A stretch of 64,000 nt of DNA from Tellurirhabdus bombi (GTDB taxonomy: Bacteria; Bacteroidota; Bacteroidia; Cytophagales; Spirosomataceae): NCBI RefSeq assembly GCF_021484805.1, contig NZ_CP090557.1:186001-250000 (forward strand), read 5' to 3'. Both the position numbers and the translations under genes were made by a program. The notes beneath the pieces were generated by a model. The model did not search any database, was not told the DNA's origin, and worked only from the letters and a program-made list of their open reading frames with translations. This document shows, piece by piece, positions 34,925 to 44,442 of the stretch (its first letter is position 1; each line of letters starts with the position of its first letter).

Positions 34925-34946
34925 TTGATCTCTAAACGATACTTCA

Positions 34947-35276
34947 ATGACTGATCAGGAAAAAAAGGAAGTTTTAGATGAGTTTGATGAATTAACAAAC
35001 ATGTCAGCTTCTGAACTAAAGAAATGGCTGGAAACAGATGATTCCAAATCGGTTGGCCAGGACAGCGGTGATGGTGAGTCAATCGGGCATAAGTCTGGAG
35101 AGAAAATTATTACTATCAAACAGAAGAAAAACAGCGAGTTAGCTAATCCTGATTACGAACATATGCGTAAGGTGATTAGTTATATAAAAAGGCACAACGC
35201 CCAGAGGCCGAAAGATGTGAGGGGGAGTAATTGGGCGTTTTCATTGAAAAACTGGGGTCACGATCCCGAGAAGTAG
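34947..35276 (+). CDS. DUF3140 family protein
   Basis: The 109-residue protein matches DUF3140: EFDELTNMSASELKKWL, SKSVGQDSGDGESIGHKSG and a C-terminal NWAFSLKNWGHDP. Family members are annotated as possible DNA-binding proteins, but the function is not established. It lies 22 bases after the OmpA-like gene, probably in one operon. Confidence 0.9.
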   Translation: MTDQEKKEVLDEFDELTNMSASELKKWLETDDSKSVGQDSGDGESIGHKSGEKIITIKQKKNSELANPDYEHMRKVISYIKRHNAQRPKDVRGSNWAFSLKNWGHDPEK

Positions 35277-35283
35277 TGGATAT

Positions 35284-35321
35284 GGCTGGAACTCCTTAGG
35301 TTAACTAAGCGAGTTCCAGCC
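35284..35321 (+). other. Hairpin between DUF3140 and PA2169-like genes
   Basis: An 11-bp stem (ggctggaactc with gagttccagcc) continues with 5 more pairs (cttag/ctaag) after one bulged C. No T run follows, so it may be a processing or stability element rather than a strong terminator. Confidence 0.55.
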
Positions 35322-35365
35322 TATCAACTTGTCAACATGTAGCACACAACGTTAATTGAAATACC

Positions 35366-35821
35366 ATGAATGTTACAAACACAAGCGAAGAATTGATCGA
35401 TCGCCTAAATACATTGTTAACTCGTACACGTGACGGTGAACGTGGTTATGAAGAAGCGTCTGAAAACGTAAAAGACCCAGAACTGAAAAGCCTGTTTCTA
35501 GCCCAGTCGAAACAGCGGGGTGAATTTGCGCTGGAACTAGACCGCGAAATTCGGACTTTGGGGGGCGATCCAGAGAAAACAACTAGCCTGATGGCCGATT
35601 TACACCGTGCCTGGATTAATATAAAATCAGCTTTTACCAGCGATGATGACAAGGCAGTAGCAGAAGAATGTAAGCGCGGCGATGGCGAAGCATTGGCCGA
35701 TTACAATGACATTTTGCAAGGAACTAACCTGGCAGCTAGTACGCGTGAGCTACTGATTCGTCAGCAGGACCGCATCCAATCAGCCCATTCATCCATGAGC
35801 CGGCTAGCTGATGTACTGTAA
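35366..35821 (+). CDS. PA2169-like four-helix-bundle protein (DUF2383)
   Basis: The 151-residue protein is a ferritin-like helical bundle: IDRLNTLLTRTRDGERGYEE, then LAQSKQRGEFALELDREIR, a central LHRAWINIKSAF, and ECKRGDGEALADYNDIL. The conserved Glu and Asp residues are those expected in the DUF2383 fold. The role is unknown; such genes often cluster with other stress genes, as here. Confidence 0.9.
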   Translation: MNVTNTSEELIDRLNTLLTRTRDGERGYEEASENVKDPELKSLFLAQSKQRGEFALELDREIRTLGGDPEKTTSLMADLHRAWINIKSAFTSDDDKAVAEECKRGDGEALADYNDILQGTNLAASTRELLIRQQDRIQSAHSSMSRLADVL

Positions 35822-35858
35822 TAGGTACTTCGTGGCCTTTCGCTAAATGAATTAGTTG

Positions 35859-35893
35859 AAAAGCCCTTACTTCCAACAAGTGAGGGCTTTTCC
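35859..35893 (+). terminator. Intrinsic terminator after the PA2169-like gene
   Basis: A stem of aaaagccct with agggctttt, slightly extended with one mismatch, is followed by T-rich sequence. Confidence 0.8.
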
Positions 35894-35975
35894 TTGTTCA
35901 AGGCATTAAATTGATGTGCCTACATTAGTTACAATAAATTAGTAATCTCTTCGGCGGCTTAGTCCGTGTTCGTCT

Positions 35976-38072
35976 ATGGAAAACACTATCACAATCGAAA
36001 ATTCTGAATCACTCCGGTCTAAACCCGGAAAACCATATCCACTAGGAGCTACATTTGATGGCGAAGGTGTCAATTTTGCCTTGTTTAGTGAGCATGCAAC
36101 GGGTGTTATGCTTTGTTTGTACGACGCCAATGACCCAACTAAGGAAATTCAAACCATCGCATTAACTGAACAAACCGACTATGTCTGGCATATTTACCTT
36201 GACGACATAAAACCAGGACAACTTTACGGCTATCGCGTTGATGGTCCTTTTGATCCATCGCAGGGTTTGCTTTTCAACCCCAACAAAGTGTTGCTCGACC
36301 CCTATGCCAAAGCCATTAGTGGCCCTATTGACGGAGAGGTTGAGTTGTTGGGTTATGATCTGGATGATGAGTCGGATGAGCGCTTTCGCACACAAAGCAC
36401 GACGGATAATAGTGCGGTCATTCCTAAATCCATTGTTATCGACAATGCGTTCGACTGGGAAGACGACAAGAGTCCTGACATTCCGCAAAACCGCTCGGTT
36501 ATCTATGAATTACACGTTAAAGGCTTTACCGCTCAGCATCCGAAACTCCCTAAAAACATACGGGGAACCTACGCTGGTCTGGCCAGCCCGGAAGCCATCG
36601 ACTACCTGACGAAGCTTGGCGTTACGACTGTTGAACTAATGCCTGTGCATCAGTTTACGGGAGAAAGTTACTGGGGCTACAACAGCATTGGTTTTTTCGC
36701 TCCTCACTCCGGATATGCGGCTAACGGTGCTATGGGCCAGCAAGTTGATGAATTTAAAGGCATGGTTAAAGCCTTGCACAAAGCAGGTCTGGAAGTTGTG
36801 CTGGACGTTGTGTACAACCACACGGCGGAAGGCAACCAGTTTGGCCCAACGCTTTCCATGAAAGGCATTGACAACCCGGCTTATTACTGGCTGGTTGAAG
36901 ACAACAAAGCCTTTTACATGGATTATACCGGAACGGGTAATACCGTGAACATGAACCATCCGCGGACGTTGCAACTCGTTATGGACAGCCTGCGGTACTG
37001 GGTTACGGAAATGCACGTCGATGGTTTCCGCTTCGACCTGGCTTCGGCCCTGGCGCAAAGCCTGAGCGCCGCCGGTCAATTGTCGGCCTTCCTGGATGCG
37101 GTTCACCAGGATCCAATTCTGTCGCAGGTAAAACTGATTGCAGAGCCTTGGGATATTCAAAGCTACCATGTTGGGAACTTCCCGGTAAAATGGTCGGAGT
37201 GGAATGGAAAATACCGCGACTGCGTTCGGTCATTCTGGAAAGGTGATGAAGGACAGGCACATGAATTGGCGCTGCGTGTATTGGGTAGCCCGGATTTGTA
37301 CGGCAACGATGGACGAAATCCAACCAACAGCATCAACCTGATTACGGCTCACGACGGTTTTACGCTCAATGATCTCGTTAGCTACAACGATAAACACAAC
37401 GACGCTAACGGCGAAGACAACCGCGACGGACACAACGACAACCTGAGTTGGAACTGCGGGGCGGAAGGCCCAACCGATGACGCTGAAATCAACGCATTGC
37501 GGGAAAAGCAAAAGCGTAATTTTCTGGCAACGCTCCTGCTGAGCCAAGGAACTCCAATGTTGCTTATGGGCGATGAGTGTGGCCGGACCCAGCAGGGAAA
37601 TAACAACGCTTACTCACAGGATAACGAAATTAGCTGGTTTAACTGGGAGTGGGATGAAAAGCAACAAGCTTTGTTTGATTATACCCGTCAGGTATTAGCG
37701 CTTCGTAAAGACATCGCTCTGCTCCGCCGCCGTAAGTTCTATACGCAGGACGAAGTATCGTGGCTCTGTACAAATGGTGAAGCAATGACGCCTGAAAACT
37801 GGCATGACTGTAACACGCGCTGCCTGGGGCTGCACATTGATGGCTCAAAAGTTGAGGAACAGGACGAGAATGGAGAACCAATCAGCGGTGGCCAATACTT
37901 ATTGCTGTTTAACACTTATTGGGAGCCTCTCTCGTTTTCCATTCCAAAAGCAGGGCGTAAGCGCAAATGGGACGTGTTGATCAATACGGCCGAGGATCAA
38001 TCCAAAAAAGATGTTCCAGCCGGAAAGGATCTTGATCTGGCCCCACGCTCAATGCTGGTTTTGAAAGCTTAA
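35976..38072 (+). CDS. glgX: Glycogen debranching enzyme (GH13, isoamylase type)
   Basis: GlgX cleaves alpha-1,6 branches of glycogen. The 698-residue protein has an N-terminal CBM48 domain (GATFDGEGVNFALFSEHATG, about 24-120), then the GH13 barrel with VVYNHTAEGN, the nucleophile D354 in DGFRFDLAS, the acid E390 in IAEPWD, and the transition-state Asp in TAHDGFTLNDL. Length and motifs are typical. The rest of the glycogen pathway is not in this window. It ends at a strong bidirectional terminator. Confidence 0.95.
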   Translation: MENTITIENSESLRSKPGKPYPLGATFDGEGVNFALFSEHATGVMLCLYDANDPTKEIQTIALTEQTDYVWHIYLDDIKPGQLYGYRVDGPFDPSQGLLFNPNKVLLDPYAKAISGPIDGEVELLGYDLDDESDERFRTQSTTDNSAVIPKSIVIDNAFDWEDDKSPDIPQNRSVIYELHVKGFTAQHPKLPKNIRGTYAGLASPEAIDYLTKLGVTTVELMPVHQFTGESYWGYNSIGFFAPHSGYAANGAMGQQVDEFKGMVKALHKAGLEVVLDVVYNHTAEGNQFGPTLSMKGIDNPAYYWLVEDNKAFYMDYTGTGNTVNMNHPRTLQLVMDSLRYWVTEMHVDGFRFDLASALAQSLSAAGQLSAFLDAVHQDPILSQVKLIAEPWDIQSYHVGNFPVKWSEWNGKYRDCVRSFWKGDEGQAHELALRVLGSPDLYGNDGRNPTNSINLITAHDGFTLNDLVSYNDKHNDANGEDNRDGHNDNLSWNCGAEGPTDDAEINALREKQKRNFLATLLLSQGTPMLLMGDECGRTQQGNNNAYSQDNEISWFNWEWDEKQQALFDYTRQVLALRKDIALLRRRKFYTQDEVSWLCTNGEAMTPENWHDCNTRCLGLHIDGSKVEEQDENGEPISGGQYLLLFNTYWEPLSFSIPKAGRKRKWDVLINTAEDQSKKDVPAGKDLDLAPRSMLVLKA

Positions 38073-38091
38073 TCATACATATCTAATTCAC

Positions 38092-38128
38092 AAAAAGGCC
38101 CACTCTACAAAATAGAGTGGGCCTTTTT
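38092..38128. terminator. Strong bidirectional terminator
   Basis: A 16-bp perfect stem (aaaaaggcccactcta with its complement) and a 5-base loop lies between convergent glgX and the GH43 gene. Confidence 0.92.
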
Positions 38129-38146
38129 GTGAAACCTTAAGGCTTT

Positions 38147-39196
38147 TTACTTGGGGCTAGACAATATCGTTCCCGTTGCTACAGGCTGGCCAAAATCGGG
38201 TAAGCCATCGGCAGTCCAGGTGAAACGCTGCGCTCTTGGTGACCGTTTCTGACCACAACCCTGCCCCGATTCTGGATTGGCGTGGTATAAAATCCAGTCT
38301 TCCGTTCCGTCCGGGGATTTGAAAAACGAATTGTGTCCGGCGGCGTTCGTGCCATCAACGTTAACGGCTTTGAAAACAGGCTTCGGATGTTTTGTCCATG
38401 AACTGGCATCCAGCAAATTCTTATCTCCTGTTGCCGAAACCATCCCTAGCGCATAACTATCTGTCCAGCAACCCGAGGCCGAGTAGATAATAAACAGTTT
38501 ATTGTCGCGCACAAGCGGTTGCGGACCTTCATTTACTAATACTAGCGGTTTGTCATCTGGTCCTGGCCGGGAAAGGGTGCCGTCGCGTTCCCATTCGTAG
38601 GTTGGGGTTGAAATGAGCGTGCGCGCTCCGACAGCCGTCCAGGGATTTTCCATCCGACAGATGTAAATGTCCTGCCGCCCGTTTTCATCCCCTTCCCAGC
38701 CTGACCACACCAGATAAAGCTGGCCTTGATAATCAAATAGCGATCCGTCAATGGCCCATTTATCCTCGGGTGTTTTAATCTGGCCTTTCATGGTCCATTC
38801 CCCTTCCAGCGGATTTGCTGATTCGTTTTCCAGCACCCAGAGGCGGTGGTTGCGATTTCGGCCATCATCCGCGGCAAAGACTAAATACCAGCGTCCATTC
38901 ATATGGTGCAATTCTGGTGCCCATATTTCCTTGCTATAAGGCCCGGTTGCGGGCGGCGTCCAAACTACTTTTTTCTCGGCATTGGGTAATTCCGCCAGCG
39001 AAGGGGTTCGCCAAAGCGTTATATTCCGGCCTGTGGTATGCGTGTAGTAATAATAACCATCCCGGTAAATACTCCACGGATCGGCACCAGCGGGCAGTAG
39101 CGGATTAGAAAAAGTTGTTGATGTTGGCTGCGTCTGAGCCACCGCCGTTGGTCCAATCAGGATTAGGAACAGCAGGCTAACGAACGTCAATCTCAT
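38147..39196 (-). CDS. Secreted GH43 family glycosidase
   Basis: The 349-residue protein has a signal peptide (about residues 1-20, GPTAVAQ). The five-bladed GH43 propeller shows the three expected acids: D39 in PAGADPW (base), D150 in WAIDGSLF (pKa modulator) and E223 in VNEGPQ (acid). GH43 enzymes are mainly arabinofuranosidases, arabinanases and xylosidases, so plant hemicellulose or pectin side chains are likely substrates. Subfamily cannot be fixed by eye. It is downstream of galK on the same strand, 38 bases apart. Confidence 0.9.
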   Translation of the reverse strand: MRLTFVSLLFLILIGPTAVAQTQPTSTTFSNPLLPAGADPWSIYRDGYYYYTHTTGRNITLWRTPSLAELPNAEKKVVWTPPATGPYSKEIWAPELHHMNGRWYLVFAADDGRNRNHRLWVLENESANPLEGEWTMKGQIKTPEDKWAIDGSLFDYQGQLYLVWSGWEGDENGRQDIYICRMENPWTAVGARTLISTPTYEWERDGTLSRPGPDDKPLVLVNEGPQPLVRDNKLFIIYSASGCWTDSYALGMVSATGDKNLLDASSWTKHPKPVFKAVNVDGTNAAGHNSFFKSPDGTEDWILYHANPESGQGCGQKRSPRAQRFTWTADGLPDFGQPVATGTILSSPK

Positions 39197-39234
39197 GGTA
39201 AGAGTTTAGGAATTTAGTACTGTAAATCAAACTT

Positions 39235-40407
39235 TTAGGCCGTGATGGCTTCGGTACCATCCGTAATGGTTACCCGGTAACACTTCAAATCGATACCAAA
39301 TGCTTCGTGGTAGGCTTGAGCCAGTTTCTGCTCAAAGGCATCAACCGCATCTTTCCGAACGATATTAATGGTACAGCCGCCAAATCCGCCGCCCATCATG
39401 CGAGAACCCAATACGTTGTCGTCACTACGCGTCTGATCGACAAGAAAATCCAGTTCTGGGCAACTCACCTCATAAAGGTGCTGCAAGCCGTCGTGCGTTT
39501 CGTACATTTTTTGCCCAAAGCCTTCTAAATCGTTCGCTAACAGCAATTGGCAAGCGAGCTGAACGCGCTCGATTTCTTCGGTCATATAACGGCACCGATC
39601 ATAAACTTTAGCCGGCATTTCGTCCCGGCAAGTTTCTACCATCGCTGGCGTAGCATCACGTAGTAACTGAACCTCAGGGTATTTTCGTTGCAGAATATCC
39701 ACGCCTGCTTCACATTCCTGGCGGCGGGTATTGTATTCGCTATTACCCAATGAATGTTTTACTGCCGTATCGCAAAGCACCACTAAATAATCATTTAGTT
39801 CCAGCGGAAAATACTGATATTCCAGCGACCGACAGTCCAGCTGAATAACCGAATTTGCTTTTCCCATCATGGACGCAAACTGATCCATAATACCGCACTG
39901 CACACCAACGAACTGGTTTTCAGCCGCCTGGCTTAGCTTTACCATTTCTATTTTTGACAAGCCCAACGCATAGAGCTCGTTTAGGCAAAAAGCCAGACCG
40001 CACTCAATAGCCGCCGACGACGACAGGCCCGCCCCCGTTGGAATATCACCGCCAAATACCAACCGAAAGCCACCCAGTTTACAGCCTCTTTTCTGCAACT
40101 GATCCACGACGCCCATCAGGTAATTCGGCCATCCTTTCCGGGATTTTTCAAGCTGGTCCAGGCTAAACGTCGTCGAATCGCCCACGTTTTCGGCGTAAAC
40201 TTCACAGGTCGTTCCTTCTTTTTTTGAAATCGCGAAAATGATTTCCTTGTCAATGCTGGCTGGCAAAACAAACCCACCGTTATAATCCGTATGCTCACCA
40301 ATCAAATTAATCCGGCCGGGTCCACGGACGATTAATTCAGGCTGGGCTTGAAAATGAGTCTGAAAACGTTGAGAAACCTGGTGGAAGAACGTATTTTTTA
40401 AGTCCAT
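39235..40407 (-). CDS. galK: Galactokinase
   Basis: GalK phosphorylates galactose at C1 with ATP, the first step of the Leloir path. The 390-residue GHMP kinase has the galactose signature GRINLIGEHTDYNGG (about 31-45), the ATP-binding GGDIPTGAGLSSSAA, the catalytic Asp in CGIMDQFASMMG, and the C-terminal motif SRMMGGGFGGCTINI. Its neighbour, the GH43 gene, may supply sugars from the same polymers. galT and galE are not in the window. Confidence 0.96.
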   Translation of the reverse strand: MDLKNTFFHQVSQRFQTHFQAQPELIVRGPGRINLIGEHTDYNGGFVLPASIDKEIIFAISKKEGTTCEVYAENVGDSTTFSLDQLEKSRKGWPNYLMGVVDQLQKRGCKLGGFRLVFGGDIPTGAGLSSSAAIECGLAFCLNELYALGLSKIEMVKLSQAAENQFVGVQCGIMDQFASMMGKANSVIQLDCRSLEYQYFPLELNDYLVVLCDTAVKHSLGNSEYNTRRQECEAGVDILQRKYPEVQLLRDATPAMVETCRDEMPAKVYDRCRYMTEEIERVQLACQLLLANDLEGFGQKMYETHDGLQHLYEVSCPELDFLVDQTRSDDNVLGSRMMGGGFGGCTINIVRKDAVDAFEQKLAQAYHEAFGIDLKCYRVTITDGTEAITA

Positions 40408-40574
40408 TGTATAGAAATAAGTCTGAATAAAGCCATTTAGGCAGGTTCGCCTGGTATCTCTTTACCAAGATTTCCGCAAAGATCGTGAAGTATGTTTCTC
40501 GTTGTATATTCCTTGTGAATCTTAGTGCCTCTAGCCGTAAATAAATTCTTATTTCTGTCCAAACAGGGGGATCA

Positions 40575-41300
40575 TTAAGCCTTAATCGTCCACTTTCGCT
40601 CTTCTATAGGTGCTTTTCCGATCGCATCGTATAGCTCCTGATCATTTTTAAAGCTGAGTTCGTTCAGGTGATAGACTTCTGTATGGGCTGTAAACTCATC
40701 GCATTCAAAGGGCCAGGGGTCCACCAGAAGGGTTTGATCGGCCCGTTGCGACAGGTAATACGAAACGCCATCTGGCCCCGGGCTAATCTCCAGACGACGC
40801 TGGCTAGGTGGGATGTGGCCCTGAACCAAAATCAACGAAAACGCATCGCACCACTGTAAGAAAGCGTAAGCGTACTGCGCCTCTTCTTTCGTAACGGCTA
40901 ATTTTCGTAGCCAATCTTTCTGGTTTTTACGCTGCTGTTCCAGAAATTCATCCATTTGCGGATCTTTTCCTTGCATCGGTTCATACAGAAACCTAGCGTG
41001 CATCGATACCATTAAAGCGTTCCAGCGGCTTTTTTCCAACGCAATGGTAACCATGTTGCGGGCCTGGGTCACTGAATATTCCTGAATTTGGAAATCTTTG
41101 GGAGCACCGGTTTTTGTGAGGTGATTTTTTCCTGCCCACTCTTCCTGCCCATCATCGTGTTCTGTTAGCGCAATAAGGGTTTCGATCCAGCGAATCGGGC
41201 GCAGTTCTGGTTTCCAGTTTACGGCGAGTTGAACCGCCAACAAACCATGAGCCTGCTGGTGGATTACCTCCCACCCTTCATCTGTGGCGTTTACAATCAT
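40575..41300 (-). CDS. DUF3891 family protein
   Basis: The 241-residue cytoplasmic protein matches DUF3891. Conserved motifs with possible metal ligands are HQQAHGLLAVQLA near the start, LIALTEHDDGQEEW, and SMHARFLYE; the His and Asp spacing resembles HD-like helical proteins. The middle has QWCDAFSLILV. Function is unknown. The 136 bases between its start and the MFS gene hold nothing notable. Confidence 0.88.
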   Translation of the reverse strand: MIVNATDEGWEVIHQQAHGLLAVQLAVNWKPELRPIRWIETLIALTEHDDGQEEWAGKNHLTKTGAPKDFQIQEYSVTQARNMVTIALEKSRWNALMVSMHARFLYEPMQGKDPQMDEFLEQQRKNQKDWLRKLAVTKEEAQYAYAFLQWCDAFSLILVQGHIPPSQRRLEISPGPDGVSYYLSQRADQTLLVDPWPFECDEFTAHTEVYHLNELSFKNDQELYDAIGKAPIEERKWTIKA

Positions 41301-41436
41301 GCTTATACGAATAGTAGTATGTAGCGTAGAACACCACCCAACCTGAAACTGTTGGAATTTGGCTCTTCTTTAAAGCTTGCGGTATTGGTTGAAGAGTTTA
41401 ACTGTGTTTTCGATGCACAAATCCGCCGTTGCCTTA

Positions 41437-42735
41437 TTACTCCGCTAACTTTGAATATTTTTCGGGATCACGCATGTTGACACTTACTACCAAAGACACA
41501 GCAATACAGGCAGTTAGGTACCAGTAAAACCAGGTAGCATGCCCTACGTTTTTGAACAACAGCGCCACGTATTCCGCCGTTCCGCCGAACAAAGCTACCG
41601 CCAGAGAATAAGGTAAACTAACGCCCAGCGAGCGCACGTTGGCCGGAAAAAGCTCCGCCTTGATGATGGCCGACAGGGAAGTGTTAATGCTCGTAATTAG
41701 CAAAGCAAGGATGACCAAAAAGGTAGCCATCCAGATATCTGTGGTGTTACCAAGCGCGGTTAATAGAGGCACCGTAGTTATCACACCCAGAACACCGTAT
41801 ACAATCATCATGCGTTTACGCCCAAACCGATCGCCCAGCATGCCAAACACAGGTTGGGCCAGCATGAAAACAATCAGCGACAGGGTAGTAATTAGCGTTG
41901 AATCGTTTTTGCTGAAACCGGCCGTATTGACCAGAAATTTTTGCACATAGGCAGTAAAAGTGTAGAAGGCAACCGTCAGTCCAATGGTAAAACCAACGAT
42001 GGTAGCCGCTTCTTTTTTGTATTTGGCCAACTCCCGAAGCGTACCCCGTTGTTTTGCGGGCACCTCTTCGTGCCGAAACGACTCTGTTTCTAACAAGTTG
42101 CGGCGTAGGTAAATGGCCGAAAAAGCCAGCAGTGTTCCGATACCAAACGGAATGCGCCACCCCCAGGCGCTCAATTGTTCAGGGTTCAAAACCCACCGTT
42201 GCAGCACCATCAAGATTCCCAGCGCGATCAACTGACCCAGGGTAGAGCTAACGTACTGAAAACTGGAATAGAAGCCCCGTTGGTTGGCAGGCGCGATTTC
42301 GCTCAAATACGTAGCAACGGTTCCGTATTCACCGCCAACGCTGAGGCCCTGCAACATTCTGGCCAAGACTAAAATCAGAGGTGCCATAATGCCAATCTGG
42401 TTATAATCAGGCACAATGGTTATAAGGAATGAGCCCCCACTCATGAGCAGAACTGATAATGTCAGGGCTGCCTTCCGCCCTTTCCGGTCAGCATAGGCAC
42501 CCATTAACCACCCGCCAACGGGTCGCATCAAAAACCCGATAGCAAAGATACCCGCCGTATTGAGGAGTTGCGCCGTTTCATCTTCTTTTGGAAAAAACGA
42601 GCCGGCAAAGTAAAGGGCAAATACCGAGTAAGCATACCAGTCGTACCACTCAATCAGGTTGCCAATTGAACCGCCCACAACAGATTTCAGCCGATTTCTG
42701 ACTCGCTGCGGTGGCTCAGTGGTTTGTTGATGCAT
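41437..42735 (-). CDS. MFS metabolite:H+ symporter (ProP/KgtP type)
   Basis: The 432-residue transporter has 12 predicted helices. The N-terminal GGSIGNLIEWYDWYAYSVFA, the loop 2-3 motif GAYADRKGRKAAL, and the segment LQGLSVGGEYGTVATYLSE are diagnostic of the metabolite:H+ symporter branch (alpha-ketoglutarate, proline/betaine, shikimate carriers). The substrate cannot be told from sequence. I start at ATG 42735; the longer frame begins with TTG 42774. Confidence 0.92.
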   Translation of the reverse strand: MHQQTTEPPQRVRNRLKSVVGGSIGNLIEWYDWYAYSVFALYFAGSFFPKEDETAQLLNTAGIFAIGFLMRPVGGWLMGAYADRKGRKAALTLSVLLMSGGSFLITIVPDYNQIGIMAPLILVLARMLQGLSVGGEYGTVATYLSEIAPANQRGFYSSFQYVSSTLGQLIALGILMVLQRWVLNPEQLSAWGWRIPFGIGTLLAFSAIYLRRNLLETESFRHEEVPAKQRGTLRELAKYKKEAATIVGFTIGLTVAFYTFTAYVQKFLVNTAGFSKNDSTLITTLSLIVFMLAQPVFGMLGDRFGRKRMMIVYGVLGVITTVPLLTALGNTTDIWMATFLVILALLITSINTSLSAIIKAELFPANVRSLGVSLPYSLAVALFGGTAEYVALLFKNVGHATWFYWYLTACIAVSLVVSVNMRDPEKYSKLAE

Positions 42736-42830
42736 GTCTTCAGAATCGATTTCTAACAAGTTACCAAAAAGCAAAAGAGCTTAAATATAGGCAAATAGCC
42801 AGAAATACGCATACCTTAAAACAACGCAGA

Positions 42831-42875
42831 AACGCCCAACAACATCCAGCTATAAAGCTGTTGTTATTGGGCGTT
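42831..42875 (-). terminator. Probable terminator of the flavin-fold stress gene
   Basis: A 9-bp stem (aacgcccaa with ttgggcgtt), extended imperfectly inward (caac with gttg), is followed on the minus strand by ttgtttt. Confidence 0.65.
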
Positions 42876-42939
42876 GCGGGTTTCCTACTGGAAACTATGT
42901 TATCTTAAAGAATGGTGTGGATATTGCAAAATCTATAGA

Positions 42940-43440
42940 CTACCGGTTTTCAACCAGTTCGTTTTCTCCTTCTTTGTAGGTATCTCCCGTGATAGCTGCT
43001 CGTGCCATCTCAAAAAGGCGCACCATGCGGCTAGACGTTGAATCCCAGTACTCAGCCGTAGCGGTATGAACTTTTAGGGCCAGCAAACTTGGATCTTCTT
43101 TGCCATCGGGGAACCAGGGTTTTGCCATCGGCGACCAAAGCTCTTCGATTTTTGCACGATCGTGGATTTCTGTTGCCGTACCAGCCACAGATACATACGA
43201 AGCCTTATCAGGATGAGAAAAGGCTACGTTTACGTGGTAATCCTGTTGGATCTCATCTGTTTTTGCGGAATCCTTTTTCGTCAGAAACCAAAGATTTCCT
43301 TGTGCATCTATGTTCATTACAGCCATTGGACGGCTCACCAGATGTCCCTGCTCGTTCTGGGTTGTGAGCATTCCTATTCGAATAGATTCAATCAATTCCT
43401 TGACTTTCTCCATACCGGGGTTTTGCTGTTGCGTACTCAT
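42940..43440 (-). CDS. Pyridoxamine 5'-phosphate oxidase-fold general stress protein
   Basis: The 166-residue split-barrel protein resembles general stress protein 26: IRIGMLTTQNEQGHLVSRPM, NLWFLTKKDSAKTDEIQQ, SYVSVAGTATEI and a C-terminal AEYWDSTSSRMVRLFE. Such proteins bind FMN, FAD or a deazaflavin; the reaction is unknown. It is downstream of the copper-binding-type gene with a structured 131-base gap. Confidence 0.92.
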   Translation of the reverse strand: MSTQQQNPGMEKVKELIESIRIGMLTTQNEQGHLVSRPMAVMNIDAQGNLWFLTKKDSAKTDEIQQDYHVNVAFSHPDKASYVSVAGTATEIHDRAKIEELWSPMAKPWFPDGKEDPSLLALKVHTATAEYWDSTSSRMVRLFEMARAAITGDTYKEGENELVENR

Positions 43441-43571
43441 GGGATTTGTGGATTAGAATGAAAATCGTTGGCGGTTCTCTATAGGAGTATGCAGAAAGGG
43501 TTAGGTTTTAGGAATAGTCCGCCAACGCTGTTTCTGCTGATCCTACAAAGAACCGCCAGTAATAATAGTTA

Positions 43572-43976
43572 TTAATTATAGAGCATTTCCTGACGTCCCA
43601 GCGCATCAAATAAAGTGCGGGACAAAGCCGTTTCAGGTTCTGGCTTCTGAGATAGCTCACTGATACTCATGCAAGTGCGAATGCATTGGCGACATATAGC
43701 CGCAATCTGACAGCCCCGTTCGTTAGCCATTAATTCACATTCTTCAGCTGTTTTCTGGCAAATTTCCATGCAGGTTTTTGCCAACAGACGTGTATTTTCT
43801 GAACCCCGAACGTACAACATGGCCATTTGGCGACAGATGTCAGCACAATCCAGGCTTAAAAAGATACAACGGTACATTTCTTCCATGTCACTCCGACGAG
43901 AACACTCCGTTGCATATTCATCACAAACAGTAGCGCAAGTTACTAGCGTATCGTAAATATTCTTTTTCCAAATCAT
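43572..43976 (-). CDS. Four-helix-bundle copper-binding protein (Csp/DUF326 type)
   Basis: The 134-residue protein has 13 cysteines spaced along helices (CATVC, CADIC, CMEIC, CRQC), the layout of Csp-type copper storage proteins in which Cys line the core of a four-helix bundle. There is no signal peptide, so it would act in the cytoplasm, as Csp3 proteins do. Storing or buffering Cu(I) is the family role; here it is inferred. It sits between a small unknown gene and a stress gene. Confidence 0.9.
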   Translation of the reverse strand: MIWKKNIYDTLVTCATVCDEYATECSRRSDMEEMYRCIFLSLDCADICRQMAMLYVRGSENTRLLAKTCMEICQKTAEECELMANERGCQIAAICRQCIRTCMSISELSQKPEPETALSRTLFDALGRQEMLYN

Positions 43977-44009
43977 GGGAGTGTGAAGTTCTTGAGTTAA
44001 TAGGTTTAT

Positions 44010-44231
44010 TTAACGTTGTGAAAATGGCTGATGACCATAACCAATCCCATCCGCTTCGCTATAGCGACGACGAGCCCACAATCTGGCCTCCTGTATGCTG
44101 GTTGCAATAACCTCTTGCTTATCCAGATCGCCTTTCATTAATAGCGAATTTGCAATCTCGATGGCCTTATCCCGAACACTAGGTGTCAGAGATTTCATGG
44201 CTGCCGGAAAATGTAAATTGCTCCACATCAT
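44010..44231 (-). CDS. Small conserved protein, unknown
   Basis: This 73-residue, hydrophilic, helix-rich protein starts MMWSNLHFPAAMKSLTPSVR and continues KAIEIANSLLMKGD and ATSIQEARLWARRR. It resembles small uncharacterised bacterial proteins beginning MPW with SMKNL and KAIEIAN, which accompany stress genes; I cannot name a function. It is 33 bases upstream of the Csp-like gene and probably opens that operon. Confidence 0.65.
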   Translation of the reverse strand: MMWSNLHFPAAMKSLTPSVRDKAIEIANSLLMKGDLDKQEVIATSIQEARLWARRRYSEADGIGYGHQPFSQR

Positions 44232-44412
44232 CGTCCCGAATGGTTTGATTTTACTTTTCTATTGAGATAATTATGCCATTTTTTTCATCTTACTTCGTCT
44301 CCAGTCCTAAAATCGCTTATATCCTGTTATACAGATACTTACTACTTTTATTATTTATTTCATATGATATTAATTTAGGAATTATTAGTAATACTACTGT
44401 AGAATCGGCCGT

Positions 44413-44440
44413 CACAGTGTGTAATTTTCTACACACTGTG
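44413..44440. repeat. Perfect inverted repeat
   Basis: An 11-bp palindrome (cacagtgtgta with tacacactgtg) and a 6-base loop lies just beyond the terminator of the kinase operon. It could be an operator or a second hairpin. Confidence 0.6.
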
Positions 44441-44442
44441 GC

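Noticed and set aside
40461-40540. Sequence resembling degenerate REP-type phrases (ccgcaaagatcgtgaag) near galK
   Set aside because: No paired arm or second copy could be shown by eye, so it is not reported as a repeat.
42711-42908. Open frame on the plus strand over the MFS start region
   Set aside because: It covers the terminator hairpin of the stress gene and the start of the MFS gene, and reads as shadow sequence.
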